DNA of 64,000 bases from Rosa chinensis (lineage: Eukaryota; Streptophyta; Magnoliopsida; Rosales; Rosaceae), in the NCBI RefSeq assembly GCF_002994745.2, contig NC_037091.1:28774289-28838288 (forward strand), in the 5' to 3' direction. How positions within the stretch are numbered: the stretch's first letter is position 1; every line of letters begins with the position of its first letter. Below are positions 25,180 through 36,560 of the stretch, one piece after another. The translations under genes and the position numbers were made by a program. The notes beneath the pieces are model-generated. The model searched no databases. It was given only the letters and a program-made list of their open reading frames with translations, and had not been told where the DNA came from.

Positions 25180-25757
25180 TTAAAAAAGAAAAAGTGAGGT
25201 GTAAAGAGCATGAGAGATCTTAAGAATTTCTAGTGTTTGAGGGTTTATGCCAAAAACTTGGTTGCCCATGAGGTTTAAGATTTTCAAGTTGCTCAAGTCA
25301 CCAAATGAAGTGGGAATCAAACCATTAAGGGCACGTTTACTTACTTGGAATGGAATGGAATGATTACGGAGTAAAAATATCCCTGTGTTTACTAACACAT
25401 AAAGGAATCAGAATGATTCCGGGTAAAAGAATTCCTGTGTTTACTAACACATGAAGAAATCGGAATTGGTGTAGGTCCCACCTATTTATCAGGAATTGAT
25501 TCCTGAATATTCAGGAATTTGATTACGAAGGGGGGAGATGTGTTTAGGAATCAATCCTCCGGAATCAATACCGATTCCTTTCTTTTCCCATTCCATTTGT
25601 TTCCGATTCATGATTGTTTTCCATTCTAAGTAAGTAAACGTGCCATAAGTTGATTGAAGTTTAATTTCAAGCTCACGAGGGATTTCAACTAGCCTAACTC
25701 CTTGGAAATAGTGCCAGAAAACTTATTTGTAGATAGATGGAGAGTGTTAAGCTCTAA
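25180..25757 (-). pseudogene. Leucine-rich-repeat receptor gene fragment, split by a MITE
   Basis: Minus-strand sequence from about 25757 to 25646 reads LNTLHLSTNKFSGTISKELG, a stop, then LKSLVSLKLNFNQL. After the MITE it continues from 25328 as NGLIPTSFGDLSNLKILNL. This is the plant LRR pattern LxxLxLxxNxLxGxIP of receptor kinases and receptor-like proteins. Only two to three repeats survive; there is no signal peptide, membrane segment or kinase. Excising the MITE and one TAA rejoins the LRR frame exactly. Confidence 0.8.
25329..25645. mobile_element. PIF/Harbinger-like MITE, 317 bp, inserted in the LRR pseudogene
   Basis: The terminal inverted repeats are GGCACGTTTACTTACTTGGA on the left and the near-complement TAAGTAAGTAAACGTGCC on the right, with TAA target duplications at 25326-25328 and 25646-25648. 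The interior is rich in GGAAT/ATTCC words and has no coding capacity. Confidence 0.88.
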
Positions 25758-26915
25758 TACCCCAGAAATTCGTTATTATTTTCTGAAGATTTTTCGGATT
25801 TAATTCAGTGGTTATTGGTACAAGTACGTGGTTCGGGAATGAAGTGGAATTATTTTTGCACGAATAATTATTCGAATTTCATAGTTTTAGGGGGGTCACG
25901 AAGGTTGGCTTTTTATACATTGGGTTTCTCCTAAAACTTCCTTCACAAAAGTCATAGAGCGTGTCGATATGAGTTCGTGGACATGTGGCAAGCATAAATT
26001 GGAGTTCGTATGAGAAAGTTATGGTCAGCTGAAGTTTATGCCATTTTTGGAAATTACTATAAATAGAAGTTTCCGAAAATAAAATTCATTAGTTGTTATT
26101 TTTGGAAAGTTTCTGTTTTTAGAAATTCCTTTTCTCTCCGTTCTCTCTCTTAGAAACCCTAGGATTCGGAAATTTCCGATCGACCCGACCTGACTGCAAC
26201 TCACAATCCTGACGTCCTCTGGCCAAGCTACCAACCCAGAACCATTTAGAGCTACTTCGCAGACCTCTCTGTGGTGGCTTTCAGCAACGATTCGCACTAA
26301 CGACCGCGTTGTAAGGCGGCAAAGTTAGAGGTAGTCAGACCCAATTGGAAATCTCACCTCCGGCGACGGCGGGACTTCAAACCAACCTTTTTGAGCTCGC
26401 ACCAGCCTCCTCGTTCGATTCTTGGTGGTGGTTTCGAGCGATTCTCAGTGTGGAGTAGCAGCTCAAGGTGAACAGTATTTTCCTAGCTTGTGACCGCGAT
26501 CGGCGGAGATCTAGGCCAAGCTCTACTTGGTATTCTTGACATTTTGGATTGTTGGATTAAGGTGGTTTTGAGTTTGGTCCGGCGGTGCATGTGCAACCGC
26601 CTATGGCGGTGCTTTGATGGCCTTTCGGCCATGTAAGAGGTAGTTTCTTGTGTTATTTATCATCTACTCGTCGATACGAGCATTTCGATATATAATACGT
26701 AATTTGGAGATAATATGAGCATGTTAGGGTTTTTTTGTGATTTTGAACCATTCGGTTTTTGATCCATATGGATTCGATTGTACGATCGACTTGTGGTTTT
26801 GATATAACGATCGTAGAAGTGTTTCGGAGACTTTGGGTGGTCTTGGATGAGTTTTCGCCTTGATTGGCATTACTTTTGGGGATTTTAGTTCAAAACAAGG
26901 GTTTCAGACTTTAAC
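25757..26915 (+). mobile_element. LTR F fragment, relative of LTRs A-C
   Basis: It starts near TAATACCCCAGAAATTCG. It shares with LTRs A-C a block order: a GGGGG...GGCTTTTT segment, CTTC(A/C)...AAAGT followed by GTGGACATGTGG-like sequence, GGAGTTCGTATG, then a TATA-like CTATAAATAG near 26058 and a pyrimidine-rich leader. The characteristic 3' end (GGGCGGGTC...GTCA) is missing, so this is a 5' piece only. No hairpin array is visible in the retained part. Confidence 0.55.
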
Positions 26916-26919
26916 TTCA

Positions 26920-27056
26920 CACAAGCCACGTGCACATTTTGTGGGACCCACATGCCGACTAGATTTGTTCGGTCATAATTTTAATTGTTGACCGAATTAT
27001 TTAATGAATTTTGTTTTCATTAAATTTTTTGTGTCTATAAATGCCCCCATTTCAAG
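26920..27056 (-). mobile_element. Inverted fragment of LTR E
   Basis: Reverse complement of this stretch matches the first 140 bp of LTR E (21920-22065), including TTAGTCGGCATGTGGGTCCC-like sequence and CACGTGGCTT. It abuts the truncated end of LTR F. Confidence 0.75.
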
Positions 27057-28882
27057 GTGCGCCGTAAACATGTTGTCACGTGTTGGGGTGTGACTTGAAG
27101 TTTTGAATTTGACTTTTTTTTTTTGGTCACCTTGACTTTGACAGCTTTTCCATTTTAGCTTGTCGCAATGCTTTGCTTTAACGGAGCTAGCTTGTAGAAC
27201 TACACAGTCGTAGACATTCCACAAAAACATCATGATTTAATTTAATAAATATATTACGGATTTCAAATAGTAATAAAAACCCATAACATAAATATTCATG
27301 GAATCACTTCTTGGTTTTTCCTTATGTAAGATATTCACCCGCAAAATTTCAGCAATTGATATCTATAATCATCACACAAATTTGGTGCCATATATAGCAG
27401 AAATTTTGATTTCTTCCATATTTTCATGGTCTCAACTAGGAAATTAATGAAGTGAGAAACCCTAGCCTTTCAATACAAAATGACAGCCTCCTTTGTATTT
27501 TGGAACACAAACGACTTGGCTACTAGCTTCATGGCCTTTTGTCTTTGGTGTTGCAGACGATCATCAAGCAAAGGTTATTTGTCTTTACACGTTTCTTCAT
27601 TAATAATTGAGACAACCAATGGCCTATGCTGACTTTTTATTTCTCTACTCTCTGACAGGGCTTGCTGCTACTTGTTTCTTGTCTCGGGCTTTGTGTGTCG
27701 TCAGCACATAGAAGAGACTAAGCAAGTCCACACGTTGAGCTTGACCGGTCAAGACTATTCACTGTTTTTTTGCCTTGTATTTCTACTATCGAGGCTGACA
27801 GTTCAGATACTGTTCACAAAATATCATGACTGGTCAAATTTTTAGTCAAGAACTATGTCTCTCGATCCTTAATATATATTTTATATTTTCATAGCCTGCT
27901 CGAACTATGTATTTTTTCGGGTCTCTTTGGCAAAGTAAGTACTTGATCTTTCTATTACCGCCCCACCTTCTGACAATACATATATAGAGAGATAGATAGA
28001 CGCTTGCACGTGTAGACCCCAAAGTCTAAGCATGAATAATGAATTCATCCATGTCCAAATATGGTCCTACAGACTTGTGCAAACCAATTCACCCAAGAGC
28101 TTGATCGATTGATTCCATGATTCATCTTCTCACCTGCACGTGCAGCCCATTGAATGATTTTTTTTTTTTCACATCATACATGCAAAAACATGATTAATTG
28201 ATCATTCATGTTCACATGTCCCTTTCACCTTCTTCCTCTTCTGATGACGTCCAAAGCATGGCCAATTTATTATTTTTTTTTTTTAATTTCTCTCACATGC
28301 CCCCTCTTTCTTCTTCTTCTGATCATACCGCTGCCCCTTTTTTTTTTTTTTTTTCCCATACCGTACATTTTTCGTACCGTACATGTATTCTGAAAATTAT
28401 TCTAAATATATATTTTGCTTTCTTTTCAGAGCTTTGGTGATAATTGAAGAACCCTCATTCCTGCTTTCAGTGCTTTGCTGCTTTTGGTGTATTTGCTTCT
28501 CCTGGGACCTTGATTTGACGCAAGTTCTTGGTAGCGGAAAGGCAAGTTTTTGGTATCTGTCATTGATTCATTTGATTAACCATCCTTTTATTATTATTAT
28601 TTTTTTATACATGTCATGACTAGCTTTCTCAAGATATCCATGATGTCATGTCCTACTCGATCTGACAATATGAATATATTAATAAATATACATGTACGTG
28701 TGGTCCAAATCAAAGCATAATTGCATGATTGATTATTTCCTTCTAACCATCCTTCTTTCACATGCTATGACGTCACCTTTTTTAGATGTCGCCTCTTTTT
28801 TTTTAACTTCACACAATTTCATATATATTTCAATATATATATATATATATTGCTTCTTTTTTTCAGAATTTTGGCGACAATT
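27057..28882. other. Non-coding DNA, probably including the 3' LTR side of the Tat element
   Basis: No coding region is supported. The DNA is rich in T-runs, CATGT and (TA)n. Two stretches (about 28425-28455 and 28860-28895) share TTTCAGA, TTGG and ACAATTGAAGAAC-like words. The 3' LTR of the minus-strand Tat element should lie here, but I could not set its borders. Confidence 0.35.
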
Positions 28883-29275
28883 GAAGAACGTAGATGACTT
28901 AAGTACTTGGATTCCTCCACTTTTGTGCGTGGTAGGGTCCGCTAAAAGCAGTTAGGCTTTGCGTGTTTGTCAACGTTAAGGAGAAGAACGTGAACGTCCC
29001 AAGCACTTGGATTCCTCCACCTTTGCTCGTGGTATGGTCCACTAAAAGCGGTTAGGCTCTGCATATTTGGTGGCTCACGAAGAGAAGAATGCGAACGTCG
29101 TAAGCGCTTGAATTCCTCCACCTTTGCTAGTGGTAGGGTCCACTGAAAGCAGTTAGGCTTTGCGTATTTGGTGGCTCACGGAGAGAAGAACGTGGACATC
29201 CTAAGCGCTTAGAATCCTCCACTTTTGTGCATGGTAGGGTCCATTGAAAGCAGTTAGGCTTTGCGTACATCTTCA
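28883..29275. repeat. Four tandem copies of a 100-101-bp unit
   Basis: The landmark ATTCCTCCAC (degenerate in copy 4) recurs at 28911, 29011, 29112 and about 29212. Each unit also has GGTAGGGTCCACT, AGCAGTTAGGCT and a GAAGAACGTG motif. The array lies just upstream of the antisense mobile-domain ORF, that is, in the region corresponding to the 3' UTR of the minus-strand Tat element. Tat/Ogre elements are known to carry tandem repeats there. Confidence 0.93.
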
Positions 29276-31409
29276 GGCACTCGCGACCAGCGCTTCTCGT
29301 CCATTTGTGGCCATGCCTTTTTTCAAGTGCTTCAAGAGTCCAGTCACCATCCTCAAGGATCCGGATGACACTCAAAGTGACGACACCACTCTGCAGGTGT
29401 ACCCATCGTTGACTGGGCCTCAAGCAATCGATGTTCCTCCTTATGACCCTTCCGCTCACATCCTCCAGTGGACTCATGTGGTACCTCGCCAACTAGCTAT
29501 GTTTCGACAACCAAGATCTGGCAGAGACCAACAAAACTCGCATGTACTATTGCTGAAGTCTTCGCATCATGATCAGAACACTCCTCAGACCCTATTCACA
29601 CTTCTCAGTGATCGCATATGCAATAGTTCAGTGTAGTGGAGCAGTGCATTTCGAGCAAATGGCAGGTTTTCTTACACAGAGTTCTACTGGGAATGGGTAG
29701 AAGATATTTTAAGCAGGAGGCTTACCTAGGAGGCTTGCCTCTATCAAGCTATATTTTCCTTACTGTTCAGCTATGACCTTGTTGCACCTGTCATATGAGC
29801 TTTCTATGAGTATTGGTGTTCTACGACGAACACCCTCCACACTTCTAGATGTCCGTCTCCCTCTGGGATTTGGACCAACTTGGAGGTCTGCCTATTGTCG
29901 GACGATTTTATGACGAGGTTGTTCCAATTGCTGAAGAGCTTTATGCAACAAGCAAAGGGAGTCAACAGAGCCGCTATTTGTTTCTCGCCTACCATAAGCA
30001 CTGCAAGGAAGGCTAAGGGCAGAAAGTGAAGATCTTCATGGATACGATACTGGTACAAAGGAGCTTTGCGCTATAAAAGGCCTTCGAACAAAAGCCAAAG
30101 GAACAAAAGAGATCCGCCCCCGAATGCGTTTAATCCATCTGGCAAGATCCATGAGATCTGACAACGAACTTCTGCAGACCTTGCAGTATTTGATGACTTA
30201 GGCATGGATGGTGAAGATATAGAGCCCACCTATTTGGCTGCCTTTCTTGCTTGCTGGTTGTGCCTGTTTGTTTTACCCAGAGACAACACCAGTTTGATTC
30301 ATCCAGGAGTATTCAAAATTGGCAGCAAAATGTCACAGGGTGTACAGTTTTGCCTAGCGGTACCAGTGTTGGCCAGCATCTATCAGGGTTTGAACGAGAT
30401 TTCTGTTTCCAGCAATCCAGGTAGTTGCTCGGCTGCTCTTCCTTTTCATTATATATATGCATGGCTAGCAGAGTACTTCGGCACCCATTTTCAATCTCCA
30501 CTTCCCAAAGACCTAAGGCCTCGTATGGTTTGCTTCTCCGGAGAATTGTCAGCTAAGCATTTTAGAGACTCACAGGCTCTTTCTTTGTTCAACACATGTG
30601 ACAATGTGAGTATGGGTGCATTTTCCAAGGTATTTTCAGACAGCAGAGTGGTTATCAACCGCGGTGACATCTCCCATTTAGACTTGATATATCTGATTAG
30701 CCTTCGATCCGAGTACCTTTCTCTAAGGCAGGATAACCGACGAGTCATTCAGCCATATAGTCCACATCGATTTAGTCGACAGTTTGGTTATGTCAAAGAC
30801 ATTCCTGGCAGCCTTAAGAGTGACATTTGGACCGGCGTACTGGCTCTGATTTATTTGCATTGGGATTCTTGAACCAGAATGGACACCAAGTGTGTGGTAA
30901 CGTTGCCTACCCAAAGTGTCGTCACAGAGTATATGGTTACCCGACTATGTTGATTGGTGGTCTAAAGTGTATCGTTCTACACCAGTGAAAGCAATGAAAG
31001 TAGCGCCTACTAGTGGACCACTGCACAAGTCTCTGAAAGCAAAAGAAGATAAGAACGTCAACCGTGCAACACCACCTCATCACAAAAATGTGATTCCTTG
31101 TGAAGTTGAATGTAGCACCAACGTCCCTACACCTCCTAATAGGGCTTTGCTTCTTAATAGTGACCGTCAGGCTCATCCGATCAACATTCTAGAAGATGAT
31201 GGAGACTCTTTAAATTCTTACGTTGCTTTGGTCTTTCCACTTAAGCTGAAAAGACCCGCAATCCAAGAAAGAAGGCGTAGTGGGAGCAGTAGTAGCAATA
31301 ATAGTGAAGTGCACTTTAAGCGTCAGAAAACTGACACCAATCTTGGCCCTACTTATTGCGATCTCAATGCTGAGTATACTCTGAATACCGACTTTCTTGG
31401 AGATGTTTC

Positions 31410-34099
31410 TGTTACACCCCACATCCGACTTACCCCTTTTTACTGAGTTACACGAATCACTGTATGTTTTACCATTCGCAGTTATAGTTTTATCTTTTAG
31501 GGGGGTGGCTAGAAGTTAACTTTTTATGGGTTAGCAATTTGAGAAAATTTCCTTCATGAAAGTTGTAGAGGACGTTAAACCGAGCGCGTGCATATGTGGT
31601 ACGTAAAAATTGGAGTTCGTATGTGAAAGTTATAGCTTAAAATGTGGAAGTTACTGTTCATGGTAATAAAATATATATATGGAAAGTTACCACTGTAGGT
31701 TTCCATTTTCGGAAACCCACGGTAACTCTCCCTCTCTCCTCCCCCGACCCCTTCCCCTTCGGCCCGAGTTGGTTCTCCTCCGATTTCTCCCTCCTACGGC
31801 CGACCCACGACGGAATCCGGCTATCCCCAAGCTCGTCTCCTCCCCCTTGACACATTGGCGGTGGTATTTTGTGAAGTTTTGGTCAGAGAAGCTCGATTTC
31901 GAGCCGGGAAGGTAACTGTTGCAGTTTGTGATTTTTGCCGATTTCCGGCGATTCCAGCCATCTCCGGTCACTAAACCGACATCGAAGGTCGGGTTTTTGA
32001 TGGAGATTATTTCCCCTAAGGTCTTGCTTTTCAATTTGCAGTGTGGAGGTCGAATCGATCAAACCCGATCCTAGGGTTCTTGAATTTTTCTGGAAAATTT
32101 TCACCGGCTTAATTGGAGCTCTTCCAGGTAAAATTGGCACTTGTTGTAGTTGAGAAAGAGATTGGGTCTGTTGAGTAGGTGGTGCTGCCAAAATTTGGTG
32201 GCCATTGGTGGTGGTTGGCCGGTGGCGCGTGGGCCCCACCGCGGCCACTGTGGGTGGCGCGTGGAGCTGCAATTTATTTTCTGTTTTGGCTCCATAAATC
32301 CCTTAACGATTGTAGAATTTTATACATGAAGTTTGGTGGAAATTGGAGGAATTACGAATTGAGTATAAATGGATAATTATCGATTTACGTGAATTCGATC
32401 GCCGAAATTCTTTCGAATTCACTTTAGAATTTATATATCGATGAATGAATATTGTTGGAATATTGTGGATGGTTCGTTGTGAATTAAGGAGTTGGATTTT
32501 GAAGGGGGACGTTTTGAATTTCAATTTCCAATTACCGTAAAGTTAATTTCCGTCCTGTAAATATATATTTTTTACGAGTGTTATTCGTACAGGACGAGAG
32601 GAGTCTTCGTACGAGGAAAATACCGAGCGACGTCAGGATTGACTATATACTGTGAGTGGACTTTTATTTTTCAAAGAATGATGCATGCATTTATTCAATC
32701 GGTTCCGAGGTTATAATTTATTTATCGTATTACTTTCCCGAGCATATGGTTATTTTCAGAAATGGTTTTGGATATTTGGTTATTTGAAGGTTTTATGGCG
32801 TGCGGGGTCACGTCATTGGATTACGCTTATCTTCTCTTATTTATTCCTTTCCGATATGATTTCCGGATTTATACTATTTATATTATATTTATATTCGGCG
32901 ATTTGAGATTTTTATGAGATTTCGATGGAGTTAATCTTTATACTTATTTATCTCCTATTTATTTTGAACTTGAGATTATCTTGGCGTGTGGGACACGTCG
33001 TTGGAAATTCATTTACGAGAGATGGGGAAGCTTTATGTACTTATGGATTTATGAGGTTTTCGGATTTTCTTTTGCCATACTTTGGGTGACTTATCATTGC
33101 TAGCATTGATTTTCCGCCTTTGTGGCGTGGTGATGGGATCACCGTAGCCCTCCGCCTTTGTGGCGCAGGTTACTGTCTATGTGACAGTAATTCTGTAGCC
33201 CGGTATCCTATCGCTACACTTAGTGGCGTAAGGGTATATTACGGAAGTAATGGGAGTATTTTAGCCTGGGAGGCTTTCACCCGAGCCTGGGAGGCTCACT
33301 CGTATGGCTATCATCTTCCCCTACTCATTTTACTACTTAGGCTAGCGGGGCTAGCTCGATTTTCGTTTAACCAGCGGGGCTGGTCTTATTTTCCTTGAGT
33401 ATCAGAGTTCCAACCTTTTCTTTTAAATCGTATGTGACTAGCGGGGCTAGTTGGTTTTCATGAGCGGAACTCCTCTTGTTTTATTTTCGTTAATCATTAC
33501 ATGCATCGGAAATTTTTAAAGAAATAAATGTGGGAAGTATAAAATCCATTTGGTTTAAATTTGTTTATTTTTGTCCACTCACGCTAACGTTTTTATGTAC
33601 TTTCCCCTGGGCCCTTCGGTTTCAAATGCCCAGTTTTCAGTGTTGCTGCTCGACGTTCAGGAGTGAGCCATAGTGACCGCATCTGCTTCCGTCATCATAT
33701 TTTGTAGGTTATCTATTTAGCCTACTGTACTCTATGTTAAATTTACGTTCCTAGAATTGCTCTGATTACTATGGGATTTGTGACCCAGACTTGTATGGAA
33801 ATATATTTGAGGTCTACGACCTAACTTTGGGAATTGTAATATCTAAAATCTTGGAGTTTCTTAGACTTGAAGTACTTGTTAAACTATTATTATTTTGGGC
33901 TTGAGTTGGTGGAATGATGGGAGCAGGGTGGCTCCCGGAGTTTGTGGTTGGATTATTAGAAGTGAAATTTGTTTTCCACAGGTTTTGGGTTGTCCATTTT
34001 TAAGGGAGGTTATGCCGAAATTTTGGTAAACCTTCTTTAAAAGTGGGTCCTGTAGGGCCACTTCGGATTCCAGGGTGGAATCCGGGGCGGGTCTTGTCA
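31410..34099 (+). mobile_element. Solo LTR B, 2690 bp, inserted in the PMD ORF
   Basis: It begins TGTTACACCCCAC and ends GGGCGGGTCTTGTCA, flanked by the 5-bp duplication GTTTC (31405-31409 and 34100-34104). Removing it with one GTTTC restores the reading frame of the PMD linker. It shares promoter, leader and 3' blocks with LTR A, with an AT run near 31671 and the CCCCTGGGCCCTTCGG block at 33604. It differs in the middle, where it holds its own type of hairpin array. No internal domains remain. Confidence 0.88.
33114..33451 (+). repeat. Array of about eleven short hairpins, six with a GGG triloop, inside LTR B
   Basis: Perfect stems separated by the triloop GGG are GGTGAT/ATCACC (33129-33143), AGCCT/AGGCT (33263-33275), GAGCCT/AGGCTC (33283-33297), GCTAGC/GCTAGC (33341-33355), ACCAGC/GCTGGT (33370-33384) and ACTAGC/GCTAGT (33437-33451). 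Others are CGCC/GGCG with loop TTTGT (33115-33127 and 33153-33165), TTACTGT/ACAGTAA (33170-33190), TGTAGC/GCTACA (33194-33218) and CGTAA/TTACG (33227-33243). Confidence 0.88.
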
Positions 34100-35505
34100 G
34101 TTTCAACTTCTTCACAACCGATGTTGCAACGTAAAGAGGTAACCCTTTTTTGGACTTGCGTCAGATTTTTTTTTTTTTTTGGTCTTTTTTTGGAACTTGA
34201 ATTGTTCTTTTCCTATCTTTTCAGGGTGCAGAGATTGATGGTCATCCACTTTGGAGAACGATGATGCCTCTTCAGACCCTATACGTGTTCCTTCTGCAGC
34301 GGAACTTGAGGCTTACTCTTTTCCCATGCAAGGAACATCCAATGCAAAGAATGACTCACAGCAAATTGACCCTTCAGGTACAATTCTTAACTCATGTGTA
34401 TTTTTGTTGCACTTTAAGTCCCCTTTTTTTTAACTAATGATACATGTACATGTCCACTTACCAAGGTGCATCCTCCCAAGCCTCTGAACACCATAGCCTT
34501 TTCTGAGGCCTCTCTTGGTGGAGCTACTATTATAGATGCTAGTCAAAGACTTCGTGATATTCGTCAACAAGCTGCCACTGCAGTTTGTGAACAAATTGAG
34601 GATATGATAATGAAGCACTCCTCAAAGACCATTCTTTCCAGCAAGGGGGAACTTGACAAGCAGATAGCTGAGCTTAGCCTTTATGGGATTGATCCTTCAT
34701 CCGTAAGGGACAAAGTCGAAGGATTGTTGACTAGTGCTAACCAATATAACTTGGCACGGCTTGCTTGTTCACGCAAGGCTACTCCAGGCACACGTAATCA
34801 ACCTCTGGCTAACACTGAGTCAGAAATTGCAAAGGCCACTTCAATTCATCAAGCTGACTCTAATCATCACCAATCTGCACTTATGTCTTTGGAGAAATTA
34901 AAAGAGGAGTAGCGACAATTGGAGCAAATAGTGACTTTACTAGACGAGAGACTTCTACTACAGGAGAAAAAGCTTGTCGACCTAGAAAAAGAGAAGACTC
35001 AAATCCAAGAGACCCCCGAGGTGACCACTGCAGAGCTTGAGACGACAAAATCATTGCGAGAGATTTTTGAGAGCAACCCCCATAGCTTCAAGGGTTTGAC
35101 TTGGGTGTGAAGAGTTGTTCTCCATTCGTAACTTATGATGGTTTTTTTTTTTCATTTTCCTTTATCACTTGTAATAAGTTAAACTTTGACAGTCATAACT
35201 TATTATGAAAATAAGTACTTTTCTACTTATTTACTTTATGAATAGTAAACAAACCCTTTATTTTTTATTTGATTTGACTGAACTTGAGATTGTTATTCCC
35301 AAGCTGCCTACGTATCCTTCCAATGAAGGAATCAAGTCATCACATAGTTCAAGGGTTTATGGATGAAGTGAAATTTTTTTTTTGTCCTTTTTTTGCTTGA
35401 GCCGCCCTTTCTGGTTTTCAACTCAACGAACTTTTTATTTATTTATTTTTATTGTGCCATGTGCAGTTTAGGCTCGTGCTAGCTAGGAGCGTCTTCTTAG
35501 TTTCT

Positions 35506-36398
35506 TCAAGCATAGTACCTCTTCAGGAACTTTCCATTTATGGGGCCAATTCTCAAGCCATCTTCAGCCACAATTTTATAGGATCCACTGGTGTAGACTT
35601 CGCTGACGACATAAGGTCCATACCACTTTGACTTGAACTTAGAACCAGTCTTGTGTGTCATGATGATAGGTCTGCGTACGGCAAGCACTAGGTCACCAAC
35701 TTGAAAGGATCGGGGTCGAACCCCTTTGTTGAAAGCTCGTGACATTCAAGCTTGGTAGCATTCCAAGTGCTGTTGTGCGTCAAGTCTCTTTTCATCTAAG
35801 GCTTCCAACTCTTGCAAGCGTAACCTGGCATTCTCTTCATCAGTCAGTCCTTCTTGCAAAGCAATCCTCAGAGATGGAATTTGTTTCTCTAAGGGTAAGA
35901 CCGCTTCAACACCATATAGAAGGGGGTAAGGTGTAGCTTTCGTGGGAGTTCTATATGTCATCCTGTAGGCCCAGAGCGCCTCGCCCATTCTTTCATGCCA
36001 ATCCCTTTTTGTTTTGCTGACAGCTTTCTTCAAAATATTACACAATGTCTTGTTGAATGCTTCAGCCAACCCATTAGCCGGGGCATTATACATAGAAGAA
36101 AAGTGTAGCTTGAAGTGATATTTCTCATAGAGTTTCTCCATGGCACTATTAGAAAAGTACTTGGCATTGTCTGTAATGATGCAATGCGGAACACCATATC
36201 GTTGAATGATATTCCCTTTGATGAAGTCTATAACATTTTCATTCTTTATTTCCTTAAGCGGCACCGCCTCTGCCCACTTTGAAAAGGAATTCGTAGCTGC
36301 CAGAATGTATGAGTGACTGGAGGAGGATTTTGGAGTTATGGGCCCTATAGCATCAAGTCCCCACACATCGAAGGGGTAGGAAGCAATCGTTGGATACA
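35506..36398 (-). pseudogene. Tat-lineage integrase, catalytic core and C-terminal domain
   Basis: Minus-strand sequence encodes the Ty3/Gypsy integrase core. The DDE residues sit in WGLDAIGPI, IITDNAKYFS and ANGLAEAFNKT. The C-terminal domain follows, with PRSFQVGDLVLAVRRP and KWYGPYVV, and the frame ends RYYA at a stop at 35506. There is no chromodomain. A single in-frame stop lies at 35746-35748 between core and tail. The core begins right at the CACTA insertion (36399) and continues at 44194. The wording of the core and tail is typical of plant Tat/Ogre-type elements. Confidence 0.88.
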
Positions 36399-36418
36399 CA
36401 CTATGCCAAAAAGGCCTT

Positions 36419-36560
36419 CAGACGACAGAACAGTTCTGTCGTCTGAACGAACAAAAATATGTCGTCTAGTACGGTGTCGTCTCTTGGGGGCATCAGATGA
36501 CAGAACACTTCTGTCGTCTGAAAAATCAGACGACATAAAAAAATAAAAGTCTTGTGTTGT
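36419..36560. repeat. Left subterminal motif array of CACTA 1
   Basis: CAGACGACA-type motifs and their inverts (TGTCGTCTG) recur here, some forming hairpins such as GACGACAGAACAG/CTGTCGTCTG near 36420-36447. More diverged copies (for example GACGACAAAT near 36932) extend to about 37150. Such arrays bind the element-encoded protein in En/Spm; no such protein is encoded here. Confidence 0.8.

Larger units (their letters stand above)
29313..35110 (+). pseudogene. Plant mobile domain (PMD, aminotransferase-like) antisense ORF of a Tat-type retrotransposon, interrupted by solo LTR B
   Basis: Starting at ATG 29313 (MPFFKCFKSPVTILKDPD), the sequence follows the transposon-type PMD protein. An N-terminal part runs to about 29640, the PMD core is at 30204-30872 (TYLAAFLACWLCLFVLP, LAVPVLASIYQGLNEIS, HYIYAWLAEYFGTHF, RFSRQFGY), and a polar linker is at 30916-31409. 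LTR B interrupts it at 31410-34099. The C-terminal part then has introns at 34139-34224 and 34378-34465 and a coiled-coil-like tail to the stop at 35108. Internal stops include 29634 and 34910, so it is dead. It runs antisense to, and converges with, the integrase at 35506. PMD ORFs are known as extra antisense ORFs of Tat-lineage elements; their role is unknown. Confidence 0.82.

Noticed and set aside
28883..29275. 100-bp direct repeats as a CRISPR-like array
   Set aside because: The copies are adjacent without spacers, and the context is a plant retrotransposon.
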